A stretch of DNA of 64,000 bases from Nocardioides sp. Root140 (GTDB taxonomy: Bacteria > Actinomycetota > Actinomycetes > Propionibacteriales > Nocardioidaceae): the NCBI RefSeq assembly GCF_001426745.1, contig NZ_LMFI01000001.1, forward strand, positions 1,066,022 to 1,130,021, in the 5' to 3' direction. Of the stretch, positions 33,802-43,522 are shown piece after piece. The first letter of the stretch is position 1. Each line of letters opens with the position of its first letter. The notes beneath the pieces are model-generated. The model saw nothing but the letters and a program-made list of their open reading frames with translations. It did not search any database and was not told the origin of the DNA. A program made the position numbers and the translations under genes.

Positions 33802-34275
33802 ATGAGCCAGGAACTCGACACCCTCTATCAAGAGATCATTCTCGACCACTACAAGAACCCCTTGAACAAGGGTCTCCGTGACCCGTTCGAGGCCGAGGTG
33901 CACCACGTCAACCCCACGTGCGGTGACGAGGTGACCCTCCGGGTGCACATTGCCGGAGGCGTCGTCGAGGACGTCTCCTACGACTCGGTCGGCTGCTCCA
34001 TCTCGCAGGCGTCGGCCTCGGTGATGACCGACCTCGTGATCGGCAAGCCGGTCGACGAGGCAATGCAGATCCACGCGACCTTCCAGGAGCTCATGCAGGG
34101 CCGCGGCAACGTGGAGCCCGATGAGGACGTCCTCGAGGACGGTATCGCCTTCGCCGGTGTCGCGAAGTTCCCGGCCCGGGTCAAGTGCGCCCTGCTGTCG
34201 TGGATGGCATGGAAGGACGCGACGGCCCAGATCGTTGCCAGCTCAGCGGACAACAAGGAGACCACCAATGGCTGA
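33802..34275 (+). CDS. sufU: Zinc-dependent sulfurtransferase SufU
   Basis: The 157-aa IscU-like protein has Cys in NPTCGDE, SVGCSISQAS and VKCALLSW with the intervening Asp, the zinc site of Gram-positive SufU. SufU accepts sulfur from SufS. The insertion between the second and third Cys (EAMQIHATFQELMQG) is the hallmark that separates SufU from IscU scaffolds. The ATG lies 5 nt after sufS and the gene overlaps sufT by 8 nt. Confidence 0.96.
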   Translation: MSQELDTLYQEIILDHYKNPLNKGLRDPFEAEVHHVNPTCGDEVTLRVHIAGGVVEDVSYDSVGCSISQASASVMTDLVIGKPVDEAMQIHATFQELMQGRGNVEPDEDVLEDGIAFAGVAKFPARVKCALLSWMAWKDATAQIVASSADNKETTNG

Positions 34276-34624
34276 CCACTCTGACATTCCCGAGGCGCCC
34301 GTGGGTACCACCACGACCGTCTCCAAGGACGACGTCGTCGAGGCGATGAAGGACGTCGTCGACCCCGAGCTCGGCATCAACGTCGTCGACCTCGGCCTGG
34401 TCTACGACGTGCACCTCGACGAGGGCTCCAACGTCGTGCTCGACATGACGCTGACGTCGGCGGCCTGCCCGCTGACCGACGTGATCCAGGACCAGACGAA
34501 CTCCGCGCTCGAGGGGATCGTCAACGACGTGGCGATCAACTGGGTCTGGATGCCGCCGTGGGGCCCGGACAAGATCACCGACGACGGTCGCGAGCAGCTG
34601 CGCGCCCTCGGCTTCAACGTCTGA
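34268..34624 (+). CDS. sufT: SufT, DUF59/MIP18-family Fe-S maturation factor
   Basis: The 118-aa DUF59 protein shows the family core MKDVVDPELGINVVDLGLVYDV and LTSAACPLTDVIQDQ with a single conserved Cys. DUF59/SufT proteins help place Fe-S clusters on target proteins. It overlaps sufU by 8 nt and ends the operon; a 16-bp hairpin follows. Confidence 0.94.
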   Translation: MADHSDIPEAPVGTTTTVSKDDVVEAMKDVVDPELGINVVDLGLVYDVHLDEGSNVVLDMTLTSAACPLTDVIQDQTNSALEGIVNDVAINWVWMPPWGPDKITDDGREQLRALGFNV

Positions 34625-34636
34625 CCGACCTTGTCG

Positions 34637-34680
34637 GAACCCGAGCCGGATCGTGCCTGTGCATGATCCGGGTCGGGTTC
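34637..34680 (+). terminator. suf operon terminator hairpin
   Basis: Sixteen-base arms (34637-34652, 34665-34680) pair with one mismatch around a 12-nt loop. Only a short T-run (GATTTG) follows. The 135-bp gap to the next gene holds nothing else recognisable. Confidence 0.65.
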
Positions 34681-34759
34681 TCGCGATTTGCTGTGTCACG
34701 ACGGCGCACCTGCACGATCGTGGTCGCCGAGGACGGGCGACCGGGCACTGACTCCCGGG

Positions 34760-35836
34760 TCACTCGTAGGCCGGCAGTGGAGGATCGAAGGTGAGGTCGA
34801 CGTACGGCGCCTCGTCCTTGCGCTGGTCGGTCGGCCACGTCCCGGTGCCGGCGTACGTCGTGCCGTCGAGGGTCAGGTCGACGTCGTAGGTGAAAGGCGC
34901 CGGGCCGAGCCTGGCGGCCTGTCGCGCCTGGGCGCGGGTCCCCGAGAACGAGAGCGTGCCCTCGGCGATGCACTCGTGGCCGATCACTCGCTCGGTGTCC
35001 AACTGCATGGAGTTGCCGTTGGCAGCGGTCACCGTGACGGCGACGCTCGCCTTCCCCGGTGATCGGTCCAGCCCGGAGAAGAGCAGTTCGAGACTACTCG
35101 GTGCCTGAACCTCTCCGCCGTCGCCAGCCTCGATGAGGCTCATGAAGGAGCGGGGCGGCGGCACGGTGCCGGCGGTGGGCGTCTCCCAGGCGAAGGTGGC
35201 CACTGCATCTCCCTGTGGGCCGCGGCCGAAGACGTCGACCTCCCACGCCCCGGCAGGCCCCACGGGATCGATCCGGAAGGTCTGCGCTCCCGTCTTCTCC
35301 ACCGGCACCGTGAAGCTCTGTGCACAGGGCGCGGCGTCCGACGGACGGAAGGTCGCCTCGAACGTCCATCCGTCGGCGGGGAAGGTGAACTCGACGTCAT
35401 CCGGGCTGCCCGCCGCAACAGGGTTCTTCGGGGGCATGCCGTCGGAGCACGTCTGCGTGACCACCCCTTCGCCGTCGGGCGGTCCGCTCCAGCACGACGT
35501 CCACGGGTTGAGGTCTCGATCGCCGGCGGCGAGGTTCAGGATGATGGGCAGTGGCAGCGCTGGGTCGAACGTGCGACCCGAGCCCTTGGTGGCGCTTGCC
35601 GACGGCGACTCGCTCGAGGCGACGTCCGTGCGTCCCTTGCCCACGGGATCCTCCTGCAGCACTCCGGTGGCCACGAAGACGCCGCCGATGACGGCGACGA
35701 CGGCGATGGCCGCGACTGCACCACGACGCCGGTTGCGTCGGCGATCACGGACCGCGACGACCTCATCGAAGGGTGGGGTCGTGGATGGGATCGCTGCGGA
35801 CACCTCGTCCGACAGGCGCCTCTCAAAGTCACTCAT
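34760..35836 (-). CDS. Single-pass membrane protein paired with ECF sigma factor (possible anti-sigma)
   Basis: The 358-aa protein has a short cytoplasmic N terminus (~38 aa), one transmembrane helix (VAAIAVVAVIGGVFVATGVL) and about 290 residues outside the membrane with no domain I recognise. Its ATG overlaps the sigma-factor stop as ATGA. In actinobacteria such coupled membrane proteins often restrain the sigma factor. The classical zinc anti-sigma motif (His-x3-Cys-x2-Cys) is absent, so the anti-sigma role rests on context. Two short in-frame Cys-containing segments may form disulfides outside the cell. Confidence 0.75.
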   Translation of the reverse strand: MSDFERRLSDEVSAAIPSTTPPFDEVVAVRDRRRNRRRGAVAAIAVVAVIGGVFVATGVLQEDPVGKGRTDVASSESPSASATKGSGRTFDPALPLPIILNLAAGDRDLNPWTSCWSGPPDGEGVVTQTCSDGMPPKNPVAAGSPDDVEFTFPADGWTFEATFRPSDAAPCAQSFTVPVEKTGAQTFRIDPVGPAGAWEVDVFGRGPQGDAVATFAWETPTAGTVPPPRSFMSLIEAGDGGEVQAPSSLELLFSGLDRSPGKASVAVTVTAANGNSMQLDTERVIGHECIAEGTLSFSGTRAQARQAARLGPAPFTYDVDLTLDGTTYAGTGTWPTDQRKDEAPYVDLTFDPPLPAYE

Positions 35837-36411
35837 GTCGTGCTCCGTTCCTCATCGGCCAGCAGCGGGGCGAGCGCCGTACGCGCCCGTGACAGCCGCG
35901 ACTTGACCGTGCCAACAGGGACGTGGAGCCGGTCCGCGACCTCCTGCACGGGGAGGTCACACACGTGATGCAGCACCAGGACCGCGCGCTGCTCGACCGG
36001 CAGACCGGCAAGCGCAGCGGACAGCTCGACACCGGCAGCGGGGTCCGTCGGTGCGGCCATCGAGGCACGGCGCCCCAGCCGCTGCAGCCCGAGCCGGGCC
36101 ACCTTGAGCCGCCGCTTCCTTGAGATGAGCAGGCGCACCGCAACGGAGCGCACCCATGCCTCGGGGTCGTCGTACGTGCGCACCTTCGGCCAGTGCTGCA
36201 GGAGCCTGACGAAGCTCTCCTGGGCGACTTCCTCCGCGTCGGCGCGATCACCACCGACGACCGTGAGCAGGCCGATCAGGGGTGCGCACGCGTGTGCGTA
36301 CAGCTCGGCAAGCTCCTCGGTCTCCACACGGACAACACGCGCCGACGCGGCCCCGGGTTCCCGGACCAGCTCATTTTCCTGGGGAACGTCTTCGGTGGGT
36401 GGTTGCGGCAT
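35833..36411 (-). CDS. ECF-type RNA polymerase sigma factor
   Basis: The 192-aa protein has sigma region 2 (ELYAHACAPLIGLLTVVGGDRADAEEVAQESFVRLLQHW) and region 4 (LPVEQRAVLVLHHVCDLPVQEVADRLHVPVGTVKSRLSRAR). Regions 1 and 3 are lacking, so it is an ECF sigma of the SigE-like actinobacterial type. The start chosen (ATG 36411) lies 9 nt after a minus-strand TACCGT; longer frames extend through the divergent gene. It is coupled to the membrane protein downstream. Confidence 0.9.
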   Translation of the reverse strand: MPQPPTEDVPQENELVREPGAASARVVRVETEELAELYAHACAPLIGLLTVVGGDRADAEEVAQESFVRLLQHWPKVRTYDDPEAWVRSVAVRLLISRKRRLKVARLGLQRLGRRASMAAPTDPAAGVELSAALAGLPVEQRAVLVLHHVCDLPVQEVADRLHVPVGTVKSRLSRARTALAPLLADEERSTT

Positions 36412-36447
36412 GGTGGTGAGACGGTACGGCGCACCCGACCGTTCCGC

Positions 36448-36453
36448 TAGCCT
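36448..36453 (+). promoter_or_regulatory. -10 element of the Vms1-like gene, leaderless geometry
   Basis: TAGCCT is followed by 6 nt and then the GTG at 36460. The divergent sigma gene has TACCGT at 36421-36426 on the minus strand. Confidence 0.55.
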
Positions 36454-36459
36454 CGCCGG

Positions 36460-37107
36460 GTGACAACTCTCCTGGTGCCGGCGATGCGGATCGCGCGCTG
36501 GGTGGAGAACTTCGAGGCTCGCCACGACGGCTGCGACCTGGCGGTGTCCGGGGGAGCGCTGACCGGGCTCGGTGGTGACGGGTCGACGTTCGAGGCGCTC
36601 CCACCGTTCGGCAGGGCGTACGACGACCGCGCCGACCCGTCCGACTTCCTCGATGCCTGCAGCCCACCGGCCCAGTGGGGCGTGCTCCTGGTGCGCAAGG
36701 GCGGGTTCGCGATCGCCAGACTGGAGGGCGACGCGGTCGTCGAGTCCAAGGTCGGGCAGCGCCACGTGCAGGGACGCACCAAGGCCGGCGGCCAGAGCCA
36801 GCAACGCTTCGCCCGACGCCGCGACAACCAGGCCAGGCAGGCCTACGAGGCCGCGGCCGGCCACGCCGTACGCATCCTGGGTCCGTTCGAGGAGAGACTC
36901 CGCTCGGCCGCCGGTGACCCCGACGTGGTGCTGGTGACCGGGGGAGACCACGAAGCCGTCGAGGCCGTGCTCGTCGACCAGCGGCTCCGGATGCTCGCGA
37001 CCAGGGTGGTCGAGCCCTTCCTGGCCGTGCCCGACCCGCGCCGTTCGGTGCTCGAAGCCGCCATCGCGGACGCGGGTTCTGTCAGGATGACGGTCGTCAA
37101 CACCTGA
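36460..37107 (+). CDS. Actinobacterial Vms1-like release factor (acVLRF1 family)
   Basis: The 215-aa protein matches the actinobacterial branch of the Vms1/eRF1-like release factors. The catalytic-loop region reads VGQRHVQGRTKAGGQSQQRF, with G110-G111-Q112 in the position of the peptidyl-tRNA hydrolysing Gln, followed by a basic RRRDNQA helix. The C-terminal half (VVLVTGGDHEAVEAVL) is the RNase H-like fold part. By family knowledge these factors release stalled nascent chains during ribosome rescue or quality control. The GTG start follows a leaderless-type -10. Divergence from an ECF sigma gene may indicate stress control. Confidence 0.85.
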   Translation: MTTLLVPAMRIARWVENFEARHDGCDLAVSGGALTGLGGDGSTFEALPPFGRAYDDRADPSDFLDACSPPAQWGVLLVRKGGFAIARLEGDAVVESKVGQRHVQGRTKAGGQSQQRFARRRDNQARQAYEAAAGHAVRILGPFEERLRSAAGDPDVVLVTGGDHEAVEAVLVDQRLRMLATRVVEPFLAVPDPRRSVLEAAIADAGSVRMTVVNT

Positions 37108-37126
37108 CGAGACCGCAGGAGTCAGC

Positions 37127-38017
37127 ATGTGGCAGCCCGAACCAGGCTGGCAACCCGTGCCCGGAGGCATGGGGACCTCGACCGTGGGTGTGTGGCGTTG
37201 CGGCGACCAAGTGGTCAAGCGGCTCCAGGCGCCCCTGCCGGGTGACCCGGGAGAGCTCTCGGACCGGTCGCACTTCGCGTGGTGGCGGCGCCCGGCCGAG
37301 GTCGCGACGTCCGGTGTGGTCGACGAGACGCCCGGCCTGCGCAGCGTCCGCGCAGCCAAGGTCGAGGAGGACGACGAGGGCATCACGCTGTGGCACGCGT
37401 ACGTCGAGAGCGAGACGCTGCCCGGTCCGTTCGTGGCGCGGGCGCTCGGCCGGTTCGCCGGCGCCGACCTGCCGGCGTACCCCTGGCTGGCGAGGCGTCA
37501 GCTGGCCACGCGGCTGGCCAGGGTGGAGCACAACGGCGGCTGGCGCACCCTGGAACGTACGACGGTCGCGGATGTCGCCGACCGGTTGTGGCAGCTGCGC
37601 GGCCAGCACCTCGACGTACTCGACGGGCTGCCGGAGGTGGCGCAGCACGGCGACCCCGCCGCGGCCAACCTGATCGCCCGCGACGGTGACGACGTCGTGG
37701 CCATCGACTGGTCGATGTTGGGGATCGGGCCGGTCGGCGCTGACCTGGGCTACCTCGCCCTGACCGCGCGCGAGGACTTCGACGTGCTGGTCGACGCCTA
37801 CGCCGACGGTCTTCCGGCGGGCATTGCCACGCGGGCGCAGGTGCTGCTCGGCGCCAGGATCAACGCCGTCCACACCGCGATGTCGCGTGCCGAATGGGCG
37901 CTGGCACGGGTGGCCGACGGACCCGGCGCGCTGGCCGGGAAGTACCGCCACCCGAGCGTGGCGCCCTACCTGCGCTCGTTGCAGCGCCTCTTCCCGCAGA
38001 TCGAGGCGCTGCTCTGA
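37127..38017 (+). CDS. Aminoglycoside phosphotransferase-family (kinase-like) protein
   Basis: The 296-aa protein has the eukaryotic-like kinase fold of the APH/choline kinase group. The catalytic loop is QHGDPAAANLIARDGDDVVAIDWS (HGD near residue 173, with the Asn and the DxD-like metal Asp in IDW). The N-terminal nucleotide-binding Lys is in VVKRLQAPL. The ATG has GCAGGAG upstream. The substrate is not evident; such proteins in actinobacteria mostly act on small metabolites rather than drugs. Confidence 0.85.
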   Translation: MWQPEPGWQPVPGGMGTSTVGVWRCGDQVVKRLQAPLPGDPGELSDRSHFAWWRRPAEVATSGVVDETPGLRSVRAAKVEEDDEGITLWHAYVESETLPGPFVARALGRFAGADLPAYPWLARRQLATRLARVEHNGGWRTLERTTVADVADRLWQLRGQHLDVLDGLPEVAQHGDPAAANLIARDGDDVVAIDWSMLGIGPVGADLGYLALTAREDFDVLVDAYADGLPAGIATRAQVLLGARINAVHTAMSRAEWALARVADGPGALAGKYRHPSVAPYLRSLQRLFPQIEALL

Positions 38018-38021
38018 CGGG

Positions 38022-38957
38022 CTAGTTCCAGATGTCGCAGGCCTCGTAGTCGCCGGAGTCGTAGCCGGTCTTGAACCACTTCATCCGCTCCTCCGAGGAA
38101 CCGTGGGTCCACTGGTTCGCATCGACCCGGCCGCCGGTGACCTCCTGGATGTGGTCGTCGCCGACCGTGTAGGCGGCGCCGACGGCCTCCTCGATGTCGG
38201 CGTCGTCGATGGTGAGGATCTGCTCGCCGTTGTCGTCCTTGAGCGACTCGATGTGGTGGGTCCACAGGCCGGCGTAGCAGTCGGCCTGGAGCTCGAGCTT
38301 GACCGCGTCGCTGTCGGCACCCTGCTGGGTCTTCACGTTCTTCATCTGTCCGGTGATGTTCTGGATGTGGTGGCCGTACTCGTGGCCGAGTACGTAGGGC
38401 TCCACGAAGTCGCCGCCCTTGCCACCCAGCTGGCCTTCGAGCACGTCGTCGAAGAACGTCGGGTCGAGGTAGATGGTCTGGTCGGAGGGGCAGTAGAACG
38501 GTCCGACCGCGGACGTGGCGCCACCGCAGCCGGTGTTGGTCGAGCCGGAGAACGTCACAGCCGGGGCCGCGACGAAGTCGCCGCTCTTGAACTGTGAGGA
38601 CCAGTAGGTCTCCAGCAGCTGGAGGATCGCCTTGCGCGAGCACGCCTCCGAGTTGTTGGCGTCCTCGCCGGTCTTGCACTCGTCGTAGGCATCAGCCTCC
38701 TGCTGTTGGGCAGGGTCGCTGCCGGCCGCGTTGTTCTGCGAGCTCCCGTCGCCCTGGTTGATGCCGGGGATGCTGCCGTTGTTGCACATGGTGACCAGGA
38801 AGGCGATCACCAGGATCAGCAGGCCGATCTTGCCGCCGCCGGCACCGGTCGGGATCGGCAACTTCATGCCGCCGCCACGTCCGCCGAGCCCGCCACCGCC
38901 GCCACCGGCATCGGAGACCTTTCCCGAATCGATCCGTGCCTTGGGATTGAAGCGCAT
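38022..38957 (-). CDS. Neutral zinc metallopeptidase (YpfJ family), membrane-anchored
   Basis: The 311-aa protein starts with a Gly-rich cytoplasmic segment (~32 aa, including a six-Gly run), then one transmembrane helix (IGLLILVIAFLVTMC) and an external domain. Catalytic zinc residues are in GHEYGHHIQ (near 193) and ELQADCYAG, as in the YpfJ/DUF4344-like neutral zinc peptidases. Several Cys in the external domain could form disulfides. Its target is unknown. It is convergent with the kinase-like gene, with only 4 nt between their stops. Confidence 0.9.
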   Translation of the reverse strand: MRFNPKARIDSGKVSDAGGGGGGLGGRGGGMKLPIPTGAGGGKIGLLILVIAFLVTMCNNGSIPGINQGDGSSQNNAAGSDPAQQQEADAYDECKTGEDANNSEACSRKAILQLLETYWSSQFKSGDFVAAPAVTFSGSTNTGCGGATSAVGPFYCPSDQTIYLDPTFFDDVLEGQLGGKGGDFVEPYVLGHEYGHHIQNITGQMKNVKTQQGADSDAVKLELQADCYAGLWTHHIESLKDDNGEQILTIDDADIEEAVGAAYTVGDDHIQEVTGGRVDANQWTHGSSEERMKWFKTGYDSGDYEACDIWN

Positions 38958-39010
38958 GCTGCGTCCTTCCTGATGCCCGTGCGGATGCCGGGGGAGACCC
39001 TTCTCCCACG

Positions 39011-39016
39011 TACACT
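39011..39016 (+). promoter_or_regulatory. -10 element of the ABC-F gene
   Basis: TACACT lies 10 nt before the ATG at 39027, giving a predicted leader of only about 3 nt and no room for a ribosome-binding site. Confidence 0.4.
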
Positions 39017-39026
39017 AACGATCCTG

Positions 39027-40625
<1,599 letters not shown>

Positions 40626-40655
40626 CATGGGCGGTTCTGATCTGAGGGGCCAGCC

Positions 40656-42539
40656 ATGTCCGGCATGAGCGGGATGGGCGCCACCTGGCGCAACCTGCGC
40701 ACCGACCGCAGCGTCGCCGACAGCAAGCTCGACCGGGGCACCGTGCGTCGGGTCCTGTCGTTCGCGCGTCCGCACCGACGCCTGATCGCCGGGTTCCTGG
40801 CGTTGACGGTCGTCGACGCCTGCCTCGTGGTGGTGACGCCGCTGCTGGTGCAGCGGATCGTGGACGACGGCGTGCTGAAGTCCGACATGGGCCTGGTGGC
40901 CTGGCTGGCCTCGGCGATGGCCGGAGTGGCGATCTTCAGCGGCCTGCTCGCCATCGCGTCGGGCTACCTCTCCTCACGCATCGGCGAGGGCCTGATCTTC
41001 GACCTGCGCACCCGGGTCTTCGGGCACGTGCAGCGCCAGTCACTGGCGTTCTTCACCCGCACCCAGACCGGTGCGCTGGTCTCGCGGCTCAACAACGACG
41101 TGATCGGCGCCCAGCGCGCGTTCACCTCCACCTTGTCGAGCACGGTCTCCAACGGCATCTCGGTGGTCGTGGTCGGCATCGCCATGCTGGCGCTGAGCTG
41201 GCAGGTGACGCTGCTGTGCCTGATGCTCTTCCCGATCCTGCTGCTGGCCTCCCGCTGGGTCAGTCAGCGCCTGGCCGGGCTGACCCGCGACCAGATGGAC
41301 GGCAACGCCGACATGGGCAACGCCATGACCGAGCGGTTCAACGTGGGTGGCGCGATGCTGCTCAAGCTCTTCGGCCGCCGTGACGAGGAAGACGCGCTCT
41401 TCGCCGAGAAGGCCGGCAAGGTGCGTGACCTCGGCGTCCGCATCTCGCTGATCACCCGCATCTTCGCGGCCGTGATGATGACCGTGCCCGCGCTGGCCAC
41501 CGCGCTGGTCTACGGCGTGGGCGGCTACCTGGCCATCCACGAGAAGCTGACCGTCGGCACCATGCTGGCGCTGGCCACCCTGCTGCTCCGGCTGCTCGGT
41601 CCGATGCAGGGTCTCTCCAACGTGCGCATCGACGTGATGACCGCGCTGGTCAGCTTCGAGCGGGTCTTCGAGGTGCTCGACCTACCGTCCCTGGTGCAGG
41701 AGAAGCCGGACGCCGTCGTGCTTCCGCGCAGTGCGTCACGGGTCGAGTTCCGCGACGTCGCCTTCGCCTACCCACGCGCCGACGAGGTGTCCCTGGCCTC
41801 GCTCGAGGTGGTGGCCCGCAAGGAGAGCCGCGACTCCGGCGAGGTGCTGCACGACATCGGGTTCGTCGCCGAGCCCGGCCAGATGGTGGCCCTGGTCGGG
41901 CCCTCCGGGGCCGGCAAGAGCACGATCACCCACCTCGTCGCCAGGTTGTACGACGTCCGCGGTGGCTCGGTGCACGTGGGGGACCACGACGTGCGCGACG
42001 TGACCCTGGAGTCGCTGGAGAACGTGGTCGGCTACGTCACCCAGGACTCGCACATGTTCCACGACACGATCCGGGCGAACCTGCTCTACGCCCGACGCGA
42101 GGCCGACGACCGCGCCATCTGGAACGCCCTCCACGCGGCCCAGATCGGGCGGCTCGTGGAGAACCTGCCCGACGGGCTCGACACCGTCGTCGGCGACCGC
42201 GGCTACCGGCTCTCCGGCGGTGAGCGCCAGCGCCTCGCCATCGCGCGACTGCTGCTCAAGGCGCCCGCGATCGTCGTACTCGACGAGGCCACGGCGCACC
42301 TCGACTCCGAGTCCGAGGCGGCGGTGCAGCGGGCCCTCGACGCCGCTCTCGTCGGCCGCACGTCGCTGGTGATCGCGCACCGCCTCTCGACCGTGCGCGG
42401 TGCCGACCTGATCCTGGTGGTCGACGACGGCCGCGTGGTCCAGCGCGGCACCCACGCCGAGCTCCTGGCGCAGGGTGGCCTCTACGGGCTGCTCCACCGC
42501 ACCCAGTTCATCGACGACACCGCCGGAGGACGACCGTGA
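40656..42539 (+). CDS. ABC exporter, fused permease and ATPase
   Basis: The 627-aa half-transporter has an N-terminal six-helix exporter domain (residues ~35-330) and a C-terminal ATPase with Walker A GPSGAGKSTI, signature LSGGERQRLAIARLLL and Walker B IVVLDEATAHLDSE. An unusual stretch of about 25 residues (YPRADEVSLASLEVVARKESRDSG) is inserted before the Walker A region. It probably works as a homodimer, as no partner is adjacent. A GAGGGG lies upstream of the ATG. Its stop overlaps the dehydrogenase start as GTGA. Confidence 0.92.
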   Translation: MSGMSGMGATWRNLRTDRSVADSKLDRGTVRRVLSFARPHRRLIAGFLALTVVDACLVVVTPLLVQRIVDDGVLKSDMGLVAWLASAMAGVAIFSGLLAIASGYLSSRIGEGLIFDLRTRVFGHVQRQSLAFFTRTQTGALVSRLNNDVIGAQRAFTSTLSSTVSNGISVVVVGIAMLALSWQVTLLCLMLFPILLLASRWVSQRLAGLTRDQMDGNADMGNAMTERFNVGGAMLLKLFGRRDEEDALFAEKAGKVRDLGVRISLITRIFAAVMMTVPALATALVYGVGGYLAIHEKLTVGTMLALATLLLRLLGPMQGLSNVRIDVMTALVSFERVFEVLDLPSLVQEKPDAVVLPRSASRVEFRDVAFAYPRADEVSLASLEVVARKESRDSGEVLHDIGFVAEPGQMVALVGPSGAGKSTITHLVARLYDVRGGSVHVGDHDVRDVTLESLENVVGYVTQDSHMFHDTIRANLLYARREADDRAIWNALHAAQIGRLVENLPDGLDTVVGDRGYRLSGGERQRLAIARLLLKAPAIVVLDEATAHLDSESEAAVQRALDAALVGRTSLVIAHRLSTVRGADLILVVDDGRVVQRGTHAELLAQGGLYGLLHRTQFIDDTAGGRP

Positions 42540-43492
42540 CCCTCAGGTGTGCGGTGCTCGACGACTACCAGGCCGTGGCCGAGGGGCTGGCCGACTGGGC
42601 CACCCTCGACGACGTGCAGGTGCGGTTCCTGCACGACCACCTGCCCGACGAGGACGCCTGCGCCGAGACACTGGCCGATGCCGACATCCTCGTGGTGATG
42701 CGCGAACGCACGCCGATCACCGCGACCCTGCTGGCCCGGCTGCCCCGGCTGAAGCTGGTCGTGACCAGCGGTCTGCGCAACGCCTCCATCGACCTCGACG
42801 CGGCCCGCGCACGCGGCGTGGTGGTCTGCGGAACACCGAGCGCGTCCGAGCCGCCCACCGAGCTGACCTGGGCCCTGGTCCTCGGTCTCGCCCGCGGGCT
42901 CCACGTCGAGGTCCCGTCCTTCGCGTCGGGCGGCCCGTGGCAGAGCACCCTCGGCGCCGACCTGCACGGAGCCGTGCTCGGTGTCGTCGGCCTCGGCAAG
43001 ATCGGCTCCCGCGTGGCACGGATCGGGCAGGCGTTCGGAATGGATGTCGTGGCCTGGAGCCCGCACCTGACCGACGAACGCTGCGCCGAGGTCGGCGTAC
43101 GCCGGGCAGCGGACCTGCCCACGCTGCTCGCGGAGAGCGACTTCACGACCCTCCACCTGGTGCTGGCCGAGGCCACCCGCGGCATCATCGGCCGCGCCGA
43201 GCTGGCCGCCATGAAGCCGTCGGCGTTTCTCGTCAACACCTCCCGCGCCGGCCTGGTCGACACCCCGGCGCTCGTCGAGGCGCTGCAGGACGGTCGCCTC
43301 GCCGGGGCCGGTCTCGACGTGTTCGACACCGAGCCGCTGCCGTTCGACGACGCGCTGCGTGGCCTGCCGAACGTCCTGGCCACGCCGCACCTCGGCTACG
43401 TGACGCGGCGCAACTATGCGGGCTACTTCACCGGCGCCGTCGAGGACATCGCCGCCTGGCAGGCCGGCTCCCCGGTGCGCCTGCTGACCTGA
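42536..43492 (+). CDS. D-2-hydroxyacid dehydrogenase family protein
   Basis: The 318-aa protein belongs to the D-isomer-specific 2-hydroxyacid dehydrogenases. The NAD-binding motif is VVGLGKIGSRVARIGQAFGMDVVAW, the catalytic Arg lies in VTSGLRNASIDL or NTSRAGLVD, and the catalytic His in ATPHLGYVTRRNY. Substrate is not determined; sequences of this type are annotated as phosphoglycerate dehydrogenase-like. The GTG overlaps the ABC exporter stop as GTGA, an unexpected pairing. A SDR gene follows 30 nt later. Confidence 0.9.
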   Translation: MTLRCAVLDDYQAVAEGLADWATLDDVQVRFLHDHLPDEDACAETLADADILVVMRERTPITATLLARLPRLKLVVTSGLRNASIDLDAARARGVVVCGTPSASEPPTELTWALVLGLARGLHVEVPSFASGGPWQSTLGADLHGAVLGVVGLGKIGSRVARIGQAFGMDVVAWSPHLTDERCAEVGVRRAADLPTLLAESDFTTLHLVLAEATRGIIGRAELAAMKPSAFLVNTSRAGLVDTPALVEALQDGRLAGAGLDVFDTEPLPFDDALRGLPNVLATPHLGYVTRRNYAGYFTGAVEDIAAWQAGSPVRLLT

Positions 43493-43522
43493 GCGCCCAC
43501 CCCGGGTGGCAGGATTCGCGGT

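Noticed and set aside
36412..37386. Long N-terminal extension of the ECF sigma factor
   Set aside because: It lies antisense to the Vms1-like gene and its content does not match sigma factors.
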